Source: Mimachlamys varia (Eukaryota; Mollusca; Bivalvia; Pectinida; Pectinidae). Taken from it: a stretch of DNA of 64,000 nt. The position numbers were made by a program, and so were the translations under genes. The DNA lies in the NCBI GenBank assembly GCA_947623455.1, contig OX392529.1, positions 8,928,001 through 8,992,000 on the forward strand, read 5' to 3'. Below the pieces are notes generated by a model, which saw only the letters and a list, made by a program, of their open reading frames with translations, was not told the origin of the DNA and did not search any database. Below are positions 50,300-62,804 of this stretch, piece after piece (position 1 is the first letter of the stretch; each line of letters opens with the position of its first letter).

Positions 50300-50830
50300 T
50301 TTGTTTCAACAGCCAAAACAGACACATCTCTCATTCCTTCTATGTCCACGCTTGTGCTTACGGCTAAAACAGCCCCGTTTCTCACTCCATCACATCCCCT
50401 ATCCATGCTTATAACAGACATATCCCTTACTCCTTCTCTCCTTCCCTTTCCAAACTTGTGCTGACGGCTAAAACAGACACATCCTCACTCCACCACTCCT
50501 TCCCTATCCACGCTTGTGTTGACAGCTAAAACAGACACGTTCCTTACTCCCTCACTCCATCCAACCCCTTGCCCAATGCTATGACAGACACATCCCTTAC
50601 TCCATCACTCCTTCCATATCCACGCTTGTGTTGACAGCTAAAACAGACACGCTCCTTACTCCCTCTCTCCTTCCAATCCCTTGCCTAATGCAATAACAGA
50701 CATATCCCTTACTCCATCACTCCTTCCCTATCCACGCTTGTGTTCTCAGCTAAAACAGACACGTCCCTTACTCCCCTACCCAATCCAAGCCCATGTTCAA
50801 TGTTAATACAAACAAATTCCACAAGTAATC
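50300..50830. repeat. 56-bp / 112-bp dimeric repeat, pyrimidine-rich
   Basis: CTAAAACAGACAC-type motifs recur about every 54-59 bp. The later part is a clear 112-bp dimer (50527, 50639, 50751), alternating CTATCCACGCTTGTGTT with a CCTTGCCTAATGC-type half. Confidence 0.88.
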
Positions 50831-50929
50831 ATTCCTTTCCTGCCCTCTCTACTCTCGTTGTCCAGATTTACATGACCGTTTTTCATTTCTACTCAAAAGA
50901 TGAAAATTAAAAGTCTTACCATTAAATCA

Positions 50930-51224
50930 TTGCTGAAGTCTTATTGTGACACTATTTGCTACACAAGTGGAATAACCGGGATGAAGGTTTTGTTATTGTT
51001 GGTTTTTTTAATCGAAAGATCTTCTGATCAATTTGAGCACCACCTCCTCAAAAATATTTAAATCATTTCATTTCTAAACCTGTACCCTCCACTAACATTC
51101 GCTCACCCATTATCAGAGCTTTATTTTCTAAGAAAGGTGGATGCCAATATGAATATAATGATTTGAGGTATCATAGAAGGATTGTACAAAAGACACGCTC
51201 AAAAATAATTCATTTCTAATTTAG
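50930..51224 (+). repeat. Dispersed repeat fragment, probably 5' part of the RT family
   Basis: AAGTCTTATTGTGACACTAT and AAGTGGAATAACCGGGATGA match 9300-9360 and 60320-60375. It lies upstream of the reverse-transcriptase piece at 51569, but the hammerhead-like repeat sits between them. Confidence 0.45.
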
Positions 51225-51495
51225 ATACACTCGAGCCAAATAAAGAATTCAACTGTAACCTACAGTTGTTTCGTCCTCCTAGGACTCGTCTGTGATGCTA
51301 AGCAAGGGCCTAAAATGATGACTGAGGACACGAAACTGGCCGAAAGAGATGTCCGATTCCAGATAAGGTAGTGCATTAGCCCTATCGATCAATATTTGTT
51401 TTTTTTTAATATTCATTTGGAAATTATTTCAAATGAACATAATGTCCATGTGTATATTCTGAACCGTACCACCATTCGAATGAGTTAAAACGTCG
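51225..51495 (-). repeat. Dispersed repeat with hammerhead-like remnant, copy 2
   Basis: On the - strand the segment 51300 to 51255 reads AGCATCACAGACGAGTCC, TAGGA, GGACGAAACAACTGTA. Helix II (GTCC/GGAC, 5-base loop) is perfect, CGAAAC is intact and a GTA cleavage triplet sits after a two-base-pair helix III. This is the minimal type I hammerhead arrangement reported for Penelope-like elements. The conserved CTGATGAG is CAGACGAG, so activity is unlikely. Homologous to 46310-46570. Confidence 0.55.
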
Positions 51496-51568
51496 CATGT
51501 AGGTTACGGCAAACCTCGGGGACGTTTAGTCCTCAAGCAATATCTACCACCTACGATCTCTAAGGATT

Positions 51569-51965
51569 GTGCAAAACTTGTTTTGTGAAAAACACATCAA
51601 ACCCTCAGATGAAATGCACGAAGGAAAACAAGAACGAAAGATTGAATTCCAGGTTGACAATATCTTTTGTGAGTTAAGAGAACATGCTTTTCAGCAGACT
51701 GTTGGCATTCCTATGTGGACAGACTGTGTCCCGCTTTTAGCCGTTTTATTTATGTTTTCTTTCGGGGCTCTGTTTTGTCATGGAGCTTATAAGGACAGGT
51801 AACAATAACCTTGCAAAATATGTCCGACATGATTAACTTACTTCTAAGCAATACGATAAATGTGATGATTTTCCAATCGTGAACTTTTCCTGTATTATAA
51901 GAAACACCCCTTGTCCTAAGCATTGATATTTTCGTGATAGATGTCGGCTGCTGTCGAAAAAGCAA
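51569..51965 (+). pseudogene. Reverse transcriptase fragment of the same retroelement family
   Basis: The frame 51569-51802 reads through a palm block: AFQQTVGIPMWTDCVPLLAV at about 51689, followed by LFMFSFGALF. A decayed continuation (FSNRELFLYYKKHPL, with stops) reaches about 51965. The YxDD region found in family members between these parts is missing, so this copy is internally deleted. Not functional. Confidence 0.65.
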
Positions 51966-52159
51966 CATAGAGATTCGGTTTGATGTATACTATGAGCAGG
52001 TTTAACGTCTCATTCGGGAATCTGATGTACCCGTATGTGATCATAAGTAAGCCTACTTGTTCTGAATGAGATGATGCCTCAGGACGGTAAATCTACTCAT
52101 ATATGACCTAAGTTAACATTACGGGTGTCGACAATGTAGCAGAATCTTCTTCACCTGGA

Positions 52160-52320
52160 AAACCTTGTCTTTTTTCTTCTTGTACTTTTGCAGTCTGCGT
52201 GTAAAAATATCTTTTGCTCATATTTTATTCCCGGTTCAATCGAGTTTGATTTCGGATTATAGTTTTGTTGACGCGTCTATACTCTCTGATTCTATTTCAA
52301 ATACATTATTTTTGGTTTCA
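52160..52320 (+). repeat. Retroelement tail fragment
   Basis: Matches 29213-29345 and 53460-53590: TTTGCTCATATTTTATTCCC, GGTTCAATCGAGTTTGATTT, GTTTTGTTGACGCGTCTATA, CTCTCTGATT. Confidence 0.65.
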
Positions 52321-53207
52321 TTTTTTAAAAATAAAGCAATGCCTGTCTGGTTTCACTTTTAAGATGTACAACAAAAGTACGGTCCACACCATGATATCCG
52401 TTGAAAGTGCATAATGCCGTCACATCTGAAAGAGTGAAGTTTCCCAAGAGAAGAATAAAAAGCAACAGACATGAATTTGCCCATAACTCCCTGACACTAA
52501 TAAAACGAACATCTGCTAACACAATGAAAAAAAGATTTATGTATTTTCGTTTTAACATTATATCCACATTAAACTGGTGCCAAACGTTACTCAGCTGGGT
52601 ACACTTATGATATCAAATGTCAGACACTTTTCTCTATATCTCCCTAACGAATATACAAGCAATCGCCAAGGGAATGCCGTTTAATAGTAAATATGATTTG
52701 AGGAAAAGACAGCTATATCTGTATCTCTGACGTGTTATATATATATAAATATAAATAAAAAAAACGACACGGACACATTACTTAGCGCTTTCGCTCCATC
52801 GGTGGGAGCTCTTCAGACTATATAAGACAATATACTAAAACGACAACACTAGTAGCGCAAGAAAACATATTCGGCAGTAAAAGTTATATTTATCAACCAA
52901 CCAGTGGCCAACCAGTGGCTTAGCAGGGCAAAAGAGCGGTTGATCATAGATAATCAACTGTTCTAAACTGTGAATTGTGATTTCTGTTTCAAACAGGAGG
53001 ATAACAACTGCTACTTACCTCTGATCATAAACAAACTGGTTCTAATAGTCCATTCCCCTCTGTGATTATAGATCAAGTTATATAAAATGAGTATATTAAA
53101 CATCATTTGTTCATGCTTTATCGCGTTGATGGTCAAGTGGGCTTGATGACCAGTGTGTATGACAAGTTAATGATAAATATACCATATACTTTCAGAGATA
53201 ATTTAAA
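52321..53207. other. Intergenic, no gene recognised
   Basis: Positions 52783-52815 (CTTTCGCTCCATCGGTGGGA, then GCTCTTCAG) form a small GCTCC/GGAGC hairpin typical of retroelement 3' ends. Otherwise nothing is supported. Confidence 0.4.
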
Positions 53208-53600
53208 GATGCAGGTTGATGAAGACTATGGGCAAGTTTTATGGTCGCCATTTTGATCTCATCGAGAAATATTCTGTATCTTTGTATGATATGAAGATGG
53301 ACGTTTTTTAGTTTGCTTGTTAGCGTGTTTCCTTGTTGTGATGACAATGATGACTCGGTTGTCATTTTGAGGTTTGATGCTTACTTGGATGTGATGAAGA
53401 TTTACATGGCGGTTGTCGTCGATGAAGCAAAAGACGCTTATTTTCCGGAATACCTGGTCTTATTCTCTTGTGTTTTTACAAGAGCCTCCATGTTAATCTT
53501 TCCTTTGTTCCTATTTTGCCCGTAGTTTAATCGATTTCAAGTTCGGATTATGGTTTTGTTGACGCTTTGGTATTCTCTGATTTTGTTTTTGAAAAACATT
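53208..53600 (+). repeat. Retroelement tail, longer copy
   Basis: Collinear with 29005-29340: GCAGGTTGATGAAGACTATG, TTTTGATCTCATCGAGAAAT, TGACTCGGTTGTCATTTTGA, TTTTGTTGACGCTTTGGTAT. It lacks the reverse-transcriptase part. Confidence 0.7.
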
Positions 53601-55560
53601 AATCTTATTGGTTTATTTTTGATGTTTTATAATATATCGTATCAATAAATAGTTTACCTCGTATACTCCCAATCGTACGAGCAAACGATTTACACGGATA
53701 TTCTTAAAAGGGTACGAGGAAATAAGACCAGTTAGAGTAAATGTTTTCAGTTTCACTGATAACACCTGTCATGCAAATATGGGTCACATTAAAATCAATC
53801 ACCTCCTCAAAGTGAGAACTGAGGTATTTATACGTGTAAACATAGCAATATGGCATATTAGTGAACAAAACATCGTCCAACTTCATATTCCAGGATGCAG
53901 AATATTTCATATTAGACCAAGACAGCGAACTTCAATTTTGCCCGAAGTCTATCATATAAACGTATCGCTGTTTATATATTTCCTTAAAAATTAAAAAGAA
54001 AAACATATTATAAAATACAACTCAAAAAGACTGTATCTATTGTAAGGACGCCTATACCTTTATAAAGAGATGATATTCACTTTCATTCATACGAATATTG
54101 AAATGCGTATTGAGTAATCATTAAGCCAAACAATTATCAATGTGAGATCATATTTCAGGTTTCCAGTGATTCACTACACGTAGTCGTTTCTTTTTACCAC
54201 AAGCGTAAGACAACTTTTGGAAAGGGATTGGTTTTATTTTTGCATCTAATACCGGTCTCGTAGGATCCTTTTTTAGACATAAAATAAACATACCACAAGG
54301 AGTGAATCTGTTATATTTAGAGACATGTATTTAACAATCTATTTTTGAATTATAGCTATTTTCTTTAGAGATATCTTTTTTTTCAATTGACAATAATTCC
54401 GCGGTTCCATTCAAATATATAATTTTCTTTGTCTAAATATATTTCAAGTACATTAGTTGGTACATACATGTTCTTCTCCAATGTCTCCCTTCCTATCATG
54501 AGTCGGTGGACGAAGAGGACAGTGATATATTGACGTAGCCAATATTTTCGACTTTCGATATCAGAAGGAATAGGATACCATTTAATGCAACACCACTTTC
54601 TCACTGACTGGGGTTATACATCAAACTGAAATAGATCTGTATTCACACCTGACCACCGATATTTACAGTTAACTTTCTTTATGAAAGAACTACTACTGTA
54701 ACATCATTTACTGAGAAATACATACGTAGCAACACTTAGCGTTTACTGTACAGAAAACATTGATGGCCCTGCTACATTGTACAATTTTACAAGATTGGGC
54801 GCAAAAATCACAGAATACCGAAGCGTTAACAAAACCTTTAATACTAACCCAAAAACGATTAGATTGGGGGCAAAAATGGAAAACAGGAAAATTTTACATC
54901 GATACCTTTGAAAAAGTACGATCAAATAAGAAATTGTGTTCCGGAAGAGTAAGCGTATCCAACCTTCATCGACGGCAACAGCCATATAATCTAAGTCAGA
55001 GCCAAGTGCATGTCACATCCTCAAAATGATATCTTACTGTTGGTATCATTCCCATGAGTATATTAAAAAGGACCCACCTTAATATCATGGGTGCTATATT
55101 ACTAGGTCATCCATCAATCTAGGCCGGCGAGTGTGCAGTAAACGTGACCGTAGATAGGTTCAATCTAGACTAGGGCACATTCGGGAGGAGGTGTTGAGCA
55201 ATATACACATGTAATATAGTTGTAATCTACCCTGCTTTATATGTATCAAAGGAGCTCTTTAACCAATTAATCGACTTTCATCTATAATCAAATATGTAAT
55301 TCTTATATCAGACAATTTTACCGTAATATCGTTTTTACGACAAGCACCATTTCAAAGTAAATCCCTGGCAACTTTACCAATTAAAAATTAAGCCTTGTTT
55401 CATTCGGATTCCTGATGTCTTCCCCAGGTAACAATACAAATAATGGTGTTGGTAAAGGGCAATGTATAATTTGGCAACTGTTCCAATATTAGCCAAAAGG
55501 TCAGGAGGTAAATTTCCCCATCGGTACAATGTCATTATGTGTTCGGTTGCATCATTTAGA
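53601..55560. other. Gene-poor stretch with a reverse-oriented retroelement tail
   Basis: Positions 54790-54960 hold the complement of the tail (CACAGAATACCGAAGCGTTA, then ACAAAACC). No exon is supported elsewhere. Confidence 0.45.
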
Positions 55561-55569
55561 AAGACAAGG

Positions 55570-55904
55570 ATTGTGTTATATTTCCCACTTGTGGTAGGAT
55601 GTTCTAGATACCAAGTCTAAAATGATCCGGAATCGCTGGTGCCTGTTTTGTATTATACACTTGTTGGATGATATTCTTGATACCAAGTCTTAAATTATTC
55701 TGAACCGCTGGTTTCTGTGTTAAACACTTGTGGAATGATGGTCTAGATTTCTGGAGTACACTTATTCTTGATTAATGGTTTCTGCTTATATGCTACTTTT
55801 GAGAATTATCGTCAAGATATCGGTACCTATTCTTAAACTATTCGGGACAAATGTTATCAGTGTTATGTTATACACTTGTGAGAGAATGTTTTTGTACTTT
55901 ATCT
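55570..55904. repeat. Degenerate longer repeat units preceding the 45-bp array
   Basis: Three or four diverged units of about 95-110 bp share CACTTGTGG-AGGATG-type cores with the adjacent array, but also carry extra sequence such as ATACCAAGTCT and TGAACCGCTGGT (55608-55720). Confidence 0.65.
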
Positions 55905-58440
55905 GGGTTTTGTTATTCACTTGTTGGAGGATGTGTTAATAAGTTATTTAGGTAATGTTATACACTTATGGGAGGATGTTGTAGTACGTCATCTGTGTAT
56001 ATTATACACTTGTGGGAGGATGATTTAGTACGTTATCTGGGTAATGTTATACACTTGTGGGAGGATGTTTTAGTACGTTATCTGGGTATATTATACACTT
56101 GTGGGAGGATGTTTTAGTACGTTATCTGGGTAATGTTATACACTAGTGGGAGGATGTGTTAATAAGTTATTTAGGTAATGTTATACACTTATGGGAGGAT
56201 GTTTTAGTACGTCATCTGGGTATATTATACACTTGTGGGAGGATGTTTTAGTACGTTATCTGGGTATATTATACACTTGTGGGAGGATGTTTTAGTACGT
56301 TATCTGGGTTATATTATACACTTGTGAGAGGATGTTTTAGTACGTCATCTGGGTATATTATACACTTGTGGGAGGATGTTTTAGTACGTTATCTGGGTAT
56401 ATTATACACTTGTGGGAGGATGTTTTAGTACGTTATCTGGGTATATTATACACTTGTGGGAGGATGTTTTGGTACGTTATCTAGGTAATGTTATACACTT
56501 GTGGGAGGATGTTTTAATGCGTTATCTGGGTATATTATACACTTGTGGGAGGATGTTTTAGTACGTTATCTGGATTATGTTATACACTTGTGTGAGGATG
56601 TTTTAGTACGTTATCTGGGTAATGTTAAACACTTGTGGGATGATGTTTTAACACGTTATCTGGATTATGTTAAACACTTGTGTGAGGATGTTTTTGTACG
56701 TTATCTGGGTATATTAAACACTTGTGTGAGGATGTTTTTGTACGTTATCTGGGTATATTAAACACTTGTGTGAGGATGTTTTAGTACGTTATCTGGGTAA
56801 TGTTATACACTTGTGGGATGATGTTTTAGTACGTTATCTGAGTAATGTTAAACACTTGTGGGAGGATGTTTAAGTACGTTATCTGGGTTATATTATACAC
56901 TTGTGGGAGGATGTTTTAATGCGTTATCTGGGTATATTATACACTTGTGGGAGGATGTTTTAGTACGTTATCTGGGTTATGTTATACACTTGTGAGAGGA
57001 TGTTTTAGTACGTTATCTGGGTAATGTTAAACACTTGTGGGAGGATGTTTAAGTACGTTATCTGGGTTATGTTATACACTTGTGTGAGGATGTTTTTGTA
57101 CGTTATCTGGGTATATTAAACACTTGTGTGAGGATGTTTTTGTACGTTATCTGGGTATATTAAACACTTGTGTGAGGATGTTTTAGTACGTTATCTGGGT
57201 AATGTTATACACTTGTGGGATGATGTTTTAGTACGTTATCTGAGTAATGTTAAACACTTGTGGGAGGATGTTTAAGTACGTTATCTGGGTTATATTATAC
57301 ACTTGTGGGAGGATGTTTTAATGCGTTATCTGGGTATATTATACACTTGTGGGAGGATGTTTTAGTACGTTATCTGGGTTATGTTATACACTTGTGAGAG
57401 GATGTTTTAGTACGTTATCTGGGTTATGTTATACACTTGTGAGAGGATGTTTTTGTACGTTATCTGGGTATATTAAACACTTGTGTGAGGATGTTTTAGT
57501 ACGTTATCTGGGTAATGTTATACACTTGTGGGATGATGTTTTAGTACGTTATCTGAGTAATGTTAAACACTTGTGGGAGGATGTTTAAGTACGTTATCTG
57601 GGTTATGTTATACACTTGTGAGAGGATGTTTTAGTACGTTATCTGGGTTATGTTATACACTTGTGAGAGGATGTTTTAGTACGTTATCTGGGTAATGTTA
57701 TACACTTGTGGGAGGATGTTTTAGTACGTTATCTGGGTAATGTTAAACACTTGTGGGAGGATGTTTTAGTACGTTATCTGGGTAATGTTCTACATTTGGG
57801 GGAGGATGTTTTAGTACGTTATCTGGGTAATTTTATACACTTGTGGGAGGATGTTTTAGTACGTTATCTGGGTTATGTTATACACTTGTGAGAGGATGTT
57901 TTAGTACGTTATCTGGGTTATGTTATACACTTGTGAGAGGATGTTTTAGTACGTTATCTGGGTAATGTTAAACACTTGTGTGAGGATGTTTTAGTACGTT
58001 ATCTGGGTTATGTTATACACTTGTGAGAGGATGTTTTTGTACGTTATCTGGGTTATGTTAAACACTTGTGTGAGGATGTTTTAGTACGTTATCTGGGTTA
58101 TGTTATACACTTGTGAGAGGATGTTTTAGTACTTTATCTTGGTTATGTTATACACTTGTGAGAGGATGTTTTAGTACGTTATCTGGGTTATGTTATACAC
58201 TTGTGAGAGGATGTTTTAGTACGTTATCTGGGTTATGTTATACACTTGTGTGAGGATGTTTTAGTACGTTATCTGGGTAATGTTAAACACTTGTGGGAGG
58301 ATGTTTTAGTACCTTATCTGGGTAATGTTAAACACTTGTGGGATGATGTTTTTGTACGTTATCTGGGTAATGTTCTACATTTGTGTGAGGATGTTTTTGT
58401 ACCTTATCTGGGTTTTGTTATACACGTTACAGAGGATGTT
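55905..58440. repeat. 45-bp minisatellite, about 56 copies
   Basis: Units of GTTATACACTTGTGGGAGGA, TGTTTTAGTACGTTATCTGG and GTAAT recur at 45 bp. They are 15 codons long, giving apparent proteins such as (LVRYLGNVKHLWEDV)n on the + strand, with frequent TGA from the GTGTGAGAGG variant. Not counted as a gene. Confidence 0.96.
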
Positions 58441-59499
58441 TTTAGTACCTAGAATATAGTGATTTTGGACTGGATGTTTCTGGGTTATGTACAATTTGAA
58501 GCTTGCTCTGCTTTTGTGTGTCTCTGATTATGCAATCTTGCTTGATTCCACTGAAAAATGATATCCATGTCGAAACGACGATTATCTGCTTGTTACAAAA
58601 TATTTCGGTCTATTAAAACATGTGCAAATGTGGAAATAAGCATGGCGAGACATGCACTATAATTATTTCTTCAAGACATATGCAATACATGTACTTCTTA
58701 CCAACAGGACCAATTTCCCTATACGGGTTTCTCTTTCCATATCATTTTATCTCTTTGATATAGAAACCAAATTTAATTTTTGCTGTTAAAATGTTGTTGT
58801 TGGTTTTTGACAGTTTTTGCGATAAATGCATGTACAAAAAATATATCCAGTATAGTTTGACCATTATAAAATATTTCAGAAGATTAATCTATTACCTGTT
58901 TTCGTTTATAATGATCAAAATATAGACACAAAATTGCTGTATCTGTGTTTGCATATCTAACACATTGTTCAATATTTGAAGTGAAAAAAATAGAAAAGAA
59001 AGGAAATAAATCAAAGGAAGGTGAAGATAGGAAAGAGGGGGTACAGGAAAAGATGAGGATGGGTATCAATCGAGTGACCAAATATTTTTTGTATAATCGA
59101 TAGGGAAAACAAAACTAAGCTACCAGTGCTAAACAAAACGTTCTACCAAAACCTCTTGAGCTCTGAAATGCATGTATCTATGGGGTTTGTTTTGTGTTGG
59201 CGAAACTAAATGCTAGTGGCGTAAAAATAACGGCCATCGTTCGACTGTAAACCATGTCGAGAATCAATGTTTATATAAATATTTCAACCCTTCTGACCAT
59301 TCAATTATCGTATGGAGTCGGCAGGAAAGGGTCGGTTCCTGGATGCAGTCAAACAAATGTAATGTCTTTGTTATTCCCAGGTTTGGGAGACATTATTATA
59401 GTCTTGGGCATCGTTATTAGAACAGTCAACGGAATCCAATACGAAGTGTGAAGATCTTAAGGACACTTTGAAGGAAACTTAACGTGCAAATCTCGTTTG
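58441..59499. other. Intergenic, no gene recognised
   Basis: AT-rich. No supported exon. Confidence 0.45.
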
Positions 59500-59665
59500 A
59501 ACAAAAATCCAAAAATACCGGAGCGTCATCAAAACCATAAGCCCAACTTAAAAAGTCGATTGAACTAAGGACAGAATATTATCAAAGGAAAAATGTATAC
59601 GGAAACCATTGTAAAAGTTCAAGAGAATGAGACAAGGTGTTCCGGAAAAGTACATCCGCCATGTA
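59500..59665 (-). repeat. Retroelement tail fragment, - strand
   Basis: Complement of the dispersed tail: ATACCGGAGCGTCATCAAAA, TCGATTGAACTAAGGACAGA, GGTGTTCCGGAAAAGTAC. Confidence 0.55.
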
Positions 59666-60127
59666 AATCTTTGCCACATCCAAATAAACGTCGAGTCGTC
59701 AAAATACGGACAGCGTCACACTTATGATCATATCAACAACATTCACTTTCTTAAGGATACAGTAATAGTGGATTCAACTCCTCGCCGTGCATTACGAACA
59801 TTGCAAGACATTGAAACATAATCTGTCACTATGATCTTTGGAAACTAACGTTGACTCACTATAAGATTACTGAATCTGTGACTCAAATTCGATTATTAAA
59901 GCTCGTATGAACGGACTACCGCGAGGAATTAATCAGTGGACATTTCATGTAAGTCTGCCAACAATATACTTAATGTCACGGACATATCACTATACAACCA
60001 GAAATCTACTCAAGCTACCAAACTATGGTACTTCCAATATAAAACAGCACATATCTTTTCGTCTGTTTGTTACACCTAGGCTTTTCAATCGCAAGCAGAA
60101 CGCTACAACCATTGCATCGATATAACT

Positions 60128-60420
60128 TTTGAATTGCCACTCCTTCAGCAAGTTCATGTTCTTCCTCTCCATATTGCCATGGTCTAGCAGGACACATAGT
60201 AACCGGCTATCTTGACATCATCTCCAATATAATCTATAGACTCTATCCGTCAAATGGACTGTAAATATATCAAAACTTGTTTCTACGATTGTAAGTAACA
60301 TTAAACCAGAGATTCAGTCTTATTATGTCACTTTATACTTCATTCAGAAATGAAATTAACTGGATTTGGAATTCAAAAAGTCAAATGATCGTTTGATAAA
60401 TCTTGAGCACACCTCTTAAA
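60128..60420. repeat. Dispersed repeat, second copy of 8641-9380
   Basis: CTCCTTCAGCAAGTTCATGT, CTCTCCATATTGCCATGG and CACATAGTAACCGG match 8650-8720. Block 60320-60375 matches 9300-9360. Confidence 0.55.
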
Positions 60421-61516
60421 ATATTTGTTTGTTATCAAAGCATTTGATGTTTTCCGTCCTGTTCACTATCATACGTCATAAAAACTGAAAGAACCTCTTC
60501 GATCTCTCATAATGAGAGCTTTATTTAAAACAAAATGCAGGCCAAACGATTAAAATATCAGATAGTGAACTATCTTGGTACTTGCTCTGAGAAAAACACA
60601 ACAAAGGCTAAGATGAAATATACTGAATAAAATAATTCATAGTGCGAATGAACGATTTCTTGTTTACAAAATATGTTAGTTTCACGGACTCCTCAACATC
60701 AGCTGCTACCACTGTGTTTTTGCCTTTTCCACGTTTTACGGCTTTGTTTAATCTATGTTCTAATGTTGTTTCACACAAGTCTTTCTCTTCTATTTGGATT
60801 TCAATTATACATTATTCGCACACCTGAATAAATTTGCAGATATGTGTGTCTATCTTTATTCATCAATGAAATGCCACGAAAATGTGATCGAAAGTTACAG
60901 CTGTCACATTGTTTTCGTATATATCAACTCCACACATATATTTAAAAATAGGTAAAAGATTCATCAAAATGTACTAAGCTGTTACATAGAATGACACCAA
61001 AAACATGTGAACAGTTGGAGCAAACGTAAAGTGCTTATTAATTTAAGATGAAGCACTCTGCCACTAGCAGTGGAAACTGTCAAATACGCCTAACCTGTGA
61101 TTCCACTAGAGGATAAATTTTGTAAGATATGTACAAATGTAAATAAGTGTATAGAGGACGAATTAAACTTTTTAATTGAATGTTATATGATATCAGATCA
61201 TCCTTATTTAATGAAGCAAATAATATAAAAAAATGTTTTGAGTAGTTTTGATAGCATGGACAAATATAATGTTTTAAAGACTAACGCGGAATATCAATTT
61301 ACACTTACAAATCATGTGTATAATATGTATAGAAGATGTACACTGAAGCAGCCAATGTGAATAATAATCATGTTAAATAGTGTCTTTTAGACATGGTTGG
61401 CTGAATATCACACACAATTACATTATCTATCCATGCATTTGTTAAATGTGACATTGAGGTCATTTACATTTTTTTTAATATTCCGTTAAATAACATCTAA
61501 TTTATACAACAAAATC
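60421..61516. other. Decayed retroelement-like and intergenic sequence
   Basis: Positions 60480-60620 resemble degraded coding sequence of the RT family (EPLRSLIMRALFKTKC-like reading), but I cannot fix the frame. The remainder shows nothing. Confidence 0.3.
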
Positions 61517-61945
61517 TAGGATGAAATATACTGAGGAAGATATAGTACGATTGATTGAAATCCTAGTTGACAATATCTTTGTTGAGTTCGGAGGAAAGGG
61601 TTTCCAACAGACTGTTGGCATTCCAATGGGAACTAGCTGTGCCCCACTTTTGGCTGCCTTGTATTTGTTAGTGGCTTATCAGGAGGCGTAACAAAGCCCC
61701 TTGTCAAATCGTTCAATTTTACTTTCTGAACATCAAGAAGTTTGCTGACCTAGTCGATGGTATATACCCTACTGAACTTGAGATTAAAGACACAACAGAC
61801 TCTCCTACATAAGCTTCTTACCTCGATCTTTACTTAAGCTATGACCAACGTGACGATTTCGATTTTGCGATCGTGAATTTTCCCTTTCTTGATAGAAACA
61901 TCCCTGTGCCTCCATCCTATGGTGTTTTCATGGTTTCAGGTAATT
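61517..61945 (+). pseudogene. Reverse transcriptase fragment, third copy
   Basis: MKYTEEDIVRLIEILVDNIF from about 61520, then GFQQTVGIPMGTSCAPLLAA near 61590-61655: the best-kept palm block in the window. Frameshifts and stops follow, then an LEIKDTTDSPT-like segment near 61779-61811 and RDDFDFAIVNFPFL near 61850-61900. The direction is the same as the 28.6-kb and 51.6-kb copies. Confidence 0.7.
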
Positions 61946-62804
61946 GCTGTCCCAATCACCTGCTCTTTGTTAGGTAGCTATATAATGGCTGTCCCAACCA
62001 CCAGCTCTCTGTGTGGTAGGGGTTGTCGCAATTACCTACTCTATGTTAGTTAGGGGCTGTCCCAATTAGCTGTTCTTTGTTAGGTAGGGGCTGTCCCAAT
62101 CACCTGCTCTATGTTAGGTAGGGGCTGTCCCAATTAGCTGTTTAGCTGTTCTTTGTTAGGTAGGGGCTGTCCCAATCACCTGCTCTATGTTAGGTAGGGG
62201 CTGTCCCAATTACCTGCTCTATGTTAGGTAGGGGCTGTCCCTATCACCTGCTCTATGTTAGGTAGGGGCTGTCCCAATTACCTGCTCTATGTTAGGTAGG
62301 GGCTGTCCCTATCACCTGCTCTTTGTTAGGTAGGGGCTGCCCCTATCACCTGCTCTATGTTAAGTAGGGGCTGTCCCAATCACCTACTCTCTTTTAGGTA
62401 AGGGCTGTCTCAATCACCTCCTCTATGTTAAGTAGGGGCTGTCCCAATCCCCTGCTCTCTATGTAAGGTAGGGGCTGTCGCAATCACCTGCTCTATGTTA
62501 GGTACACTGTAGGGGCTGTCCCAATCACCTGCTCTCTGTTAGGTAAGGGCTGTACCAATCACTGCTCTCTGTTAGTTAGGGGCTGTGCCAATCACTTGCT
62601 CTATGTTTGGTAGGGCTGTGCCAATCACCTGCTCTATGTTAGGTAGGGGCTGTCCCAATCACCTGCTCTATGTAAGATTGGGCTGTGCTAATCACCTGCT
62701 CTCTGTTAGGTAGGGGCTGTGCCAATCACCTGCTCTATGTTAGGTACACTGTAGGGGCTGTCCCAATCTGTTAAGTAGGGCTCTCAGAATCACCTGCTCT
62801 ATGT
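61946..62804. repeat. 34-bp minisatellite, left part
   Basis: About 25 units of CACCTGCTCTATGTTAGG, TAGGGGCTGTCCCAAT. It is continuous with 63214-63475, from which it is separated by an insertion. Confidence 0.95.

Noticed and set aside
56501..58452. + strand repetitive frames such as VRYLGNVKHLWEDV
   Set aside because: By-product of a 45-bp unit; frequent variant units introduce stops.
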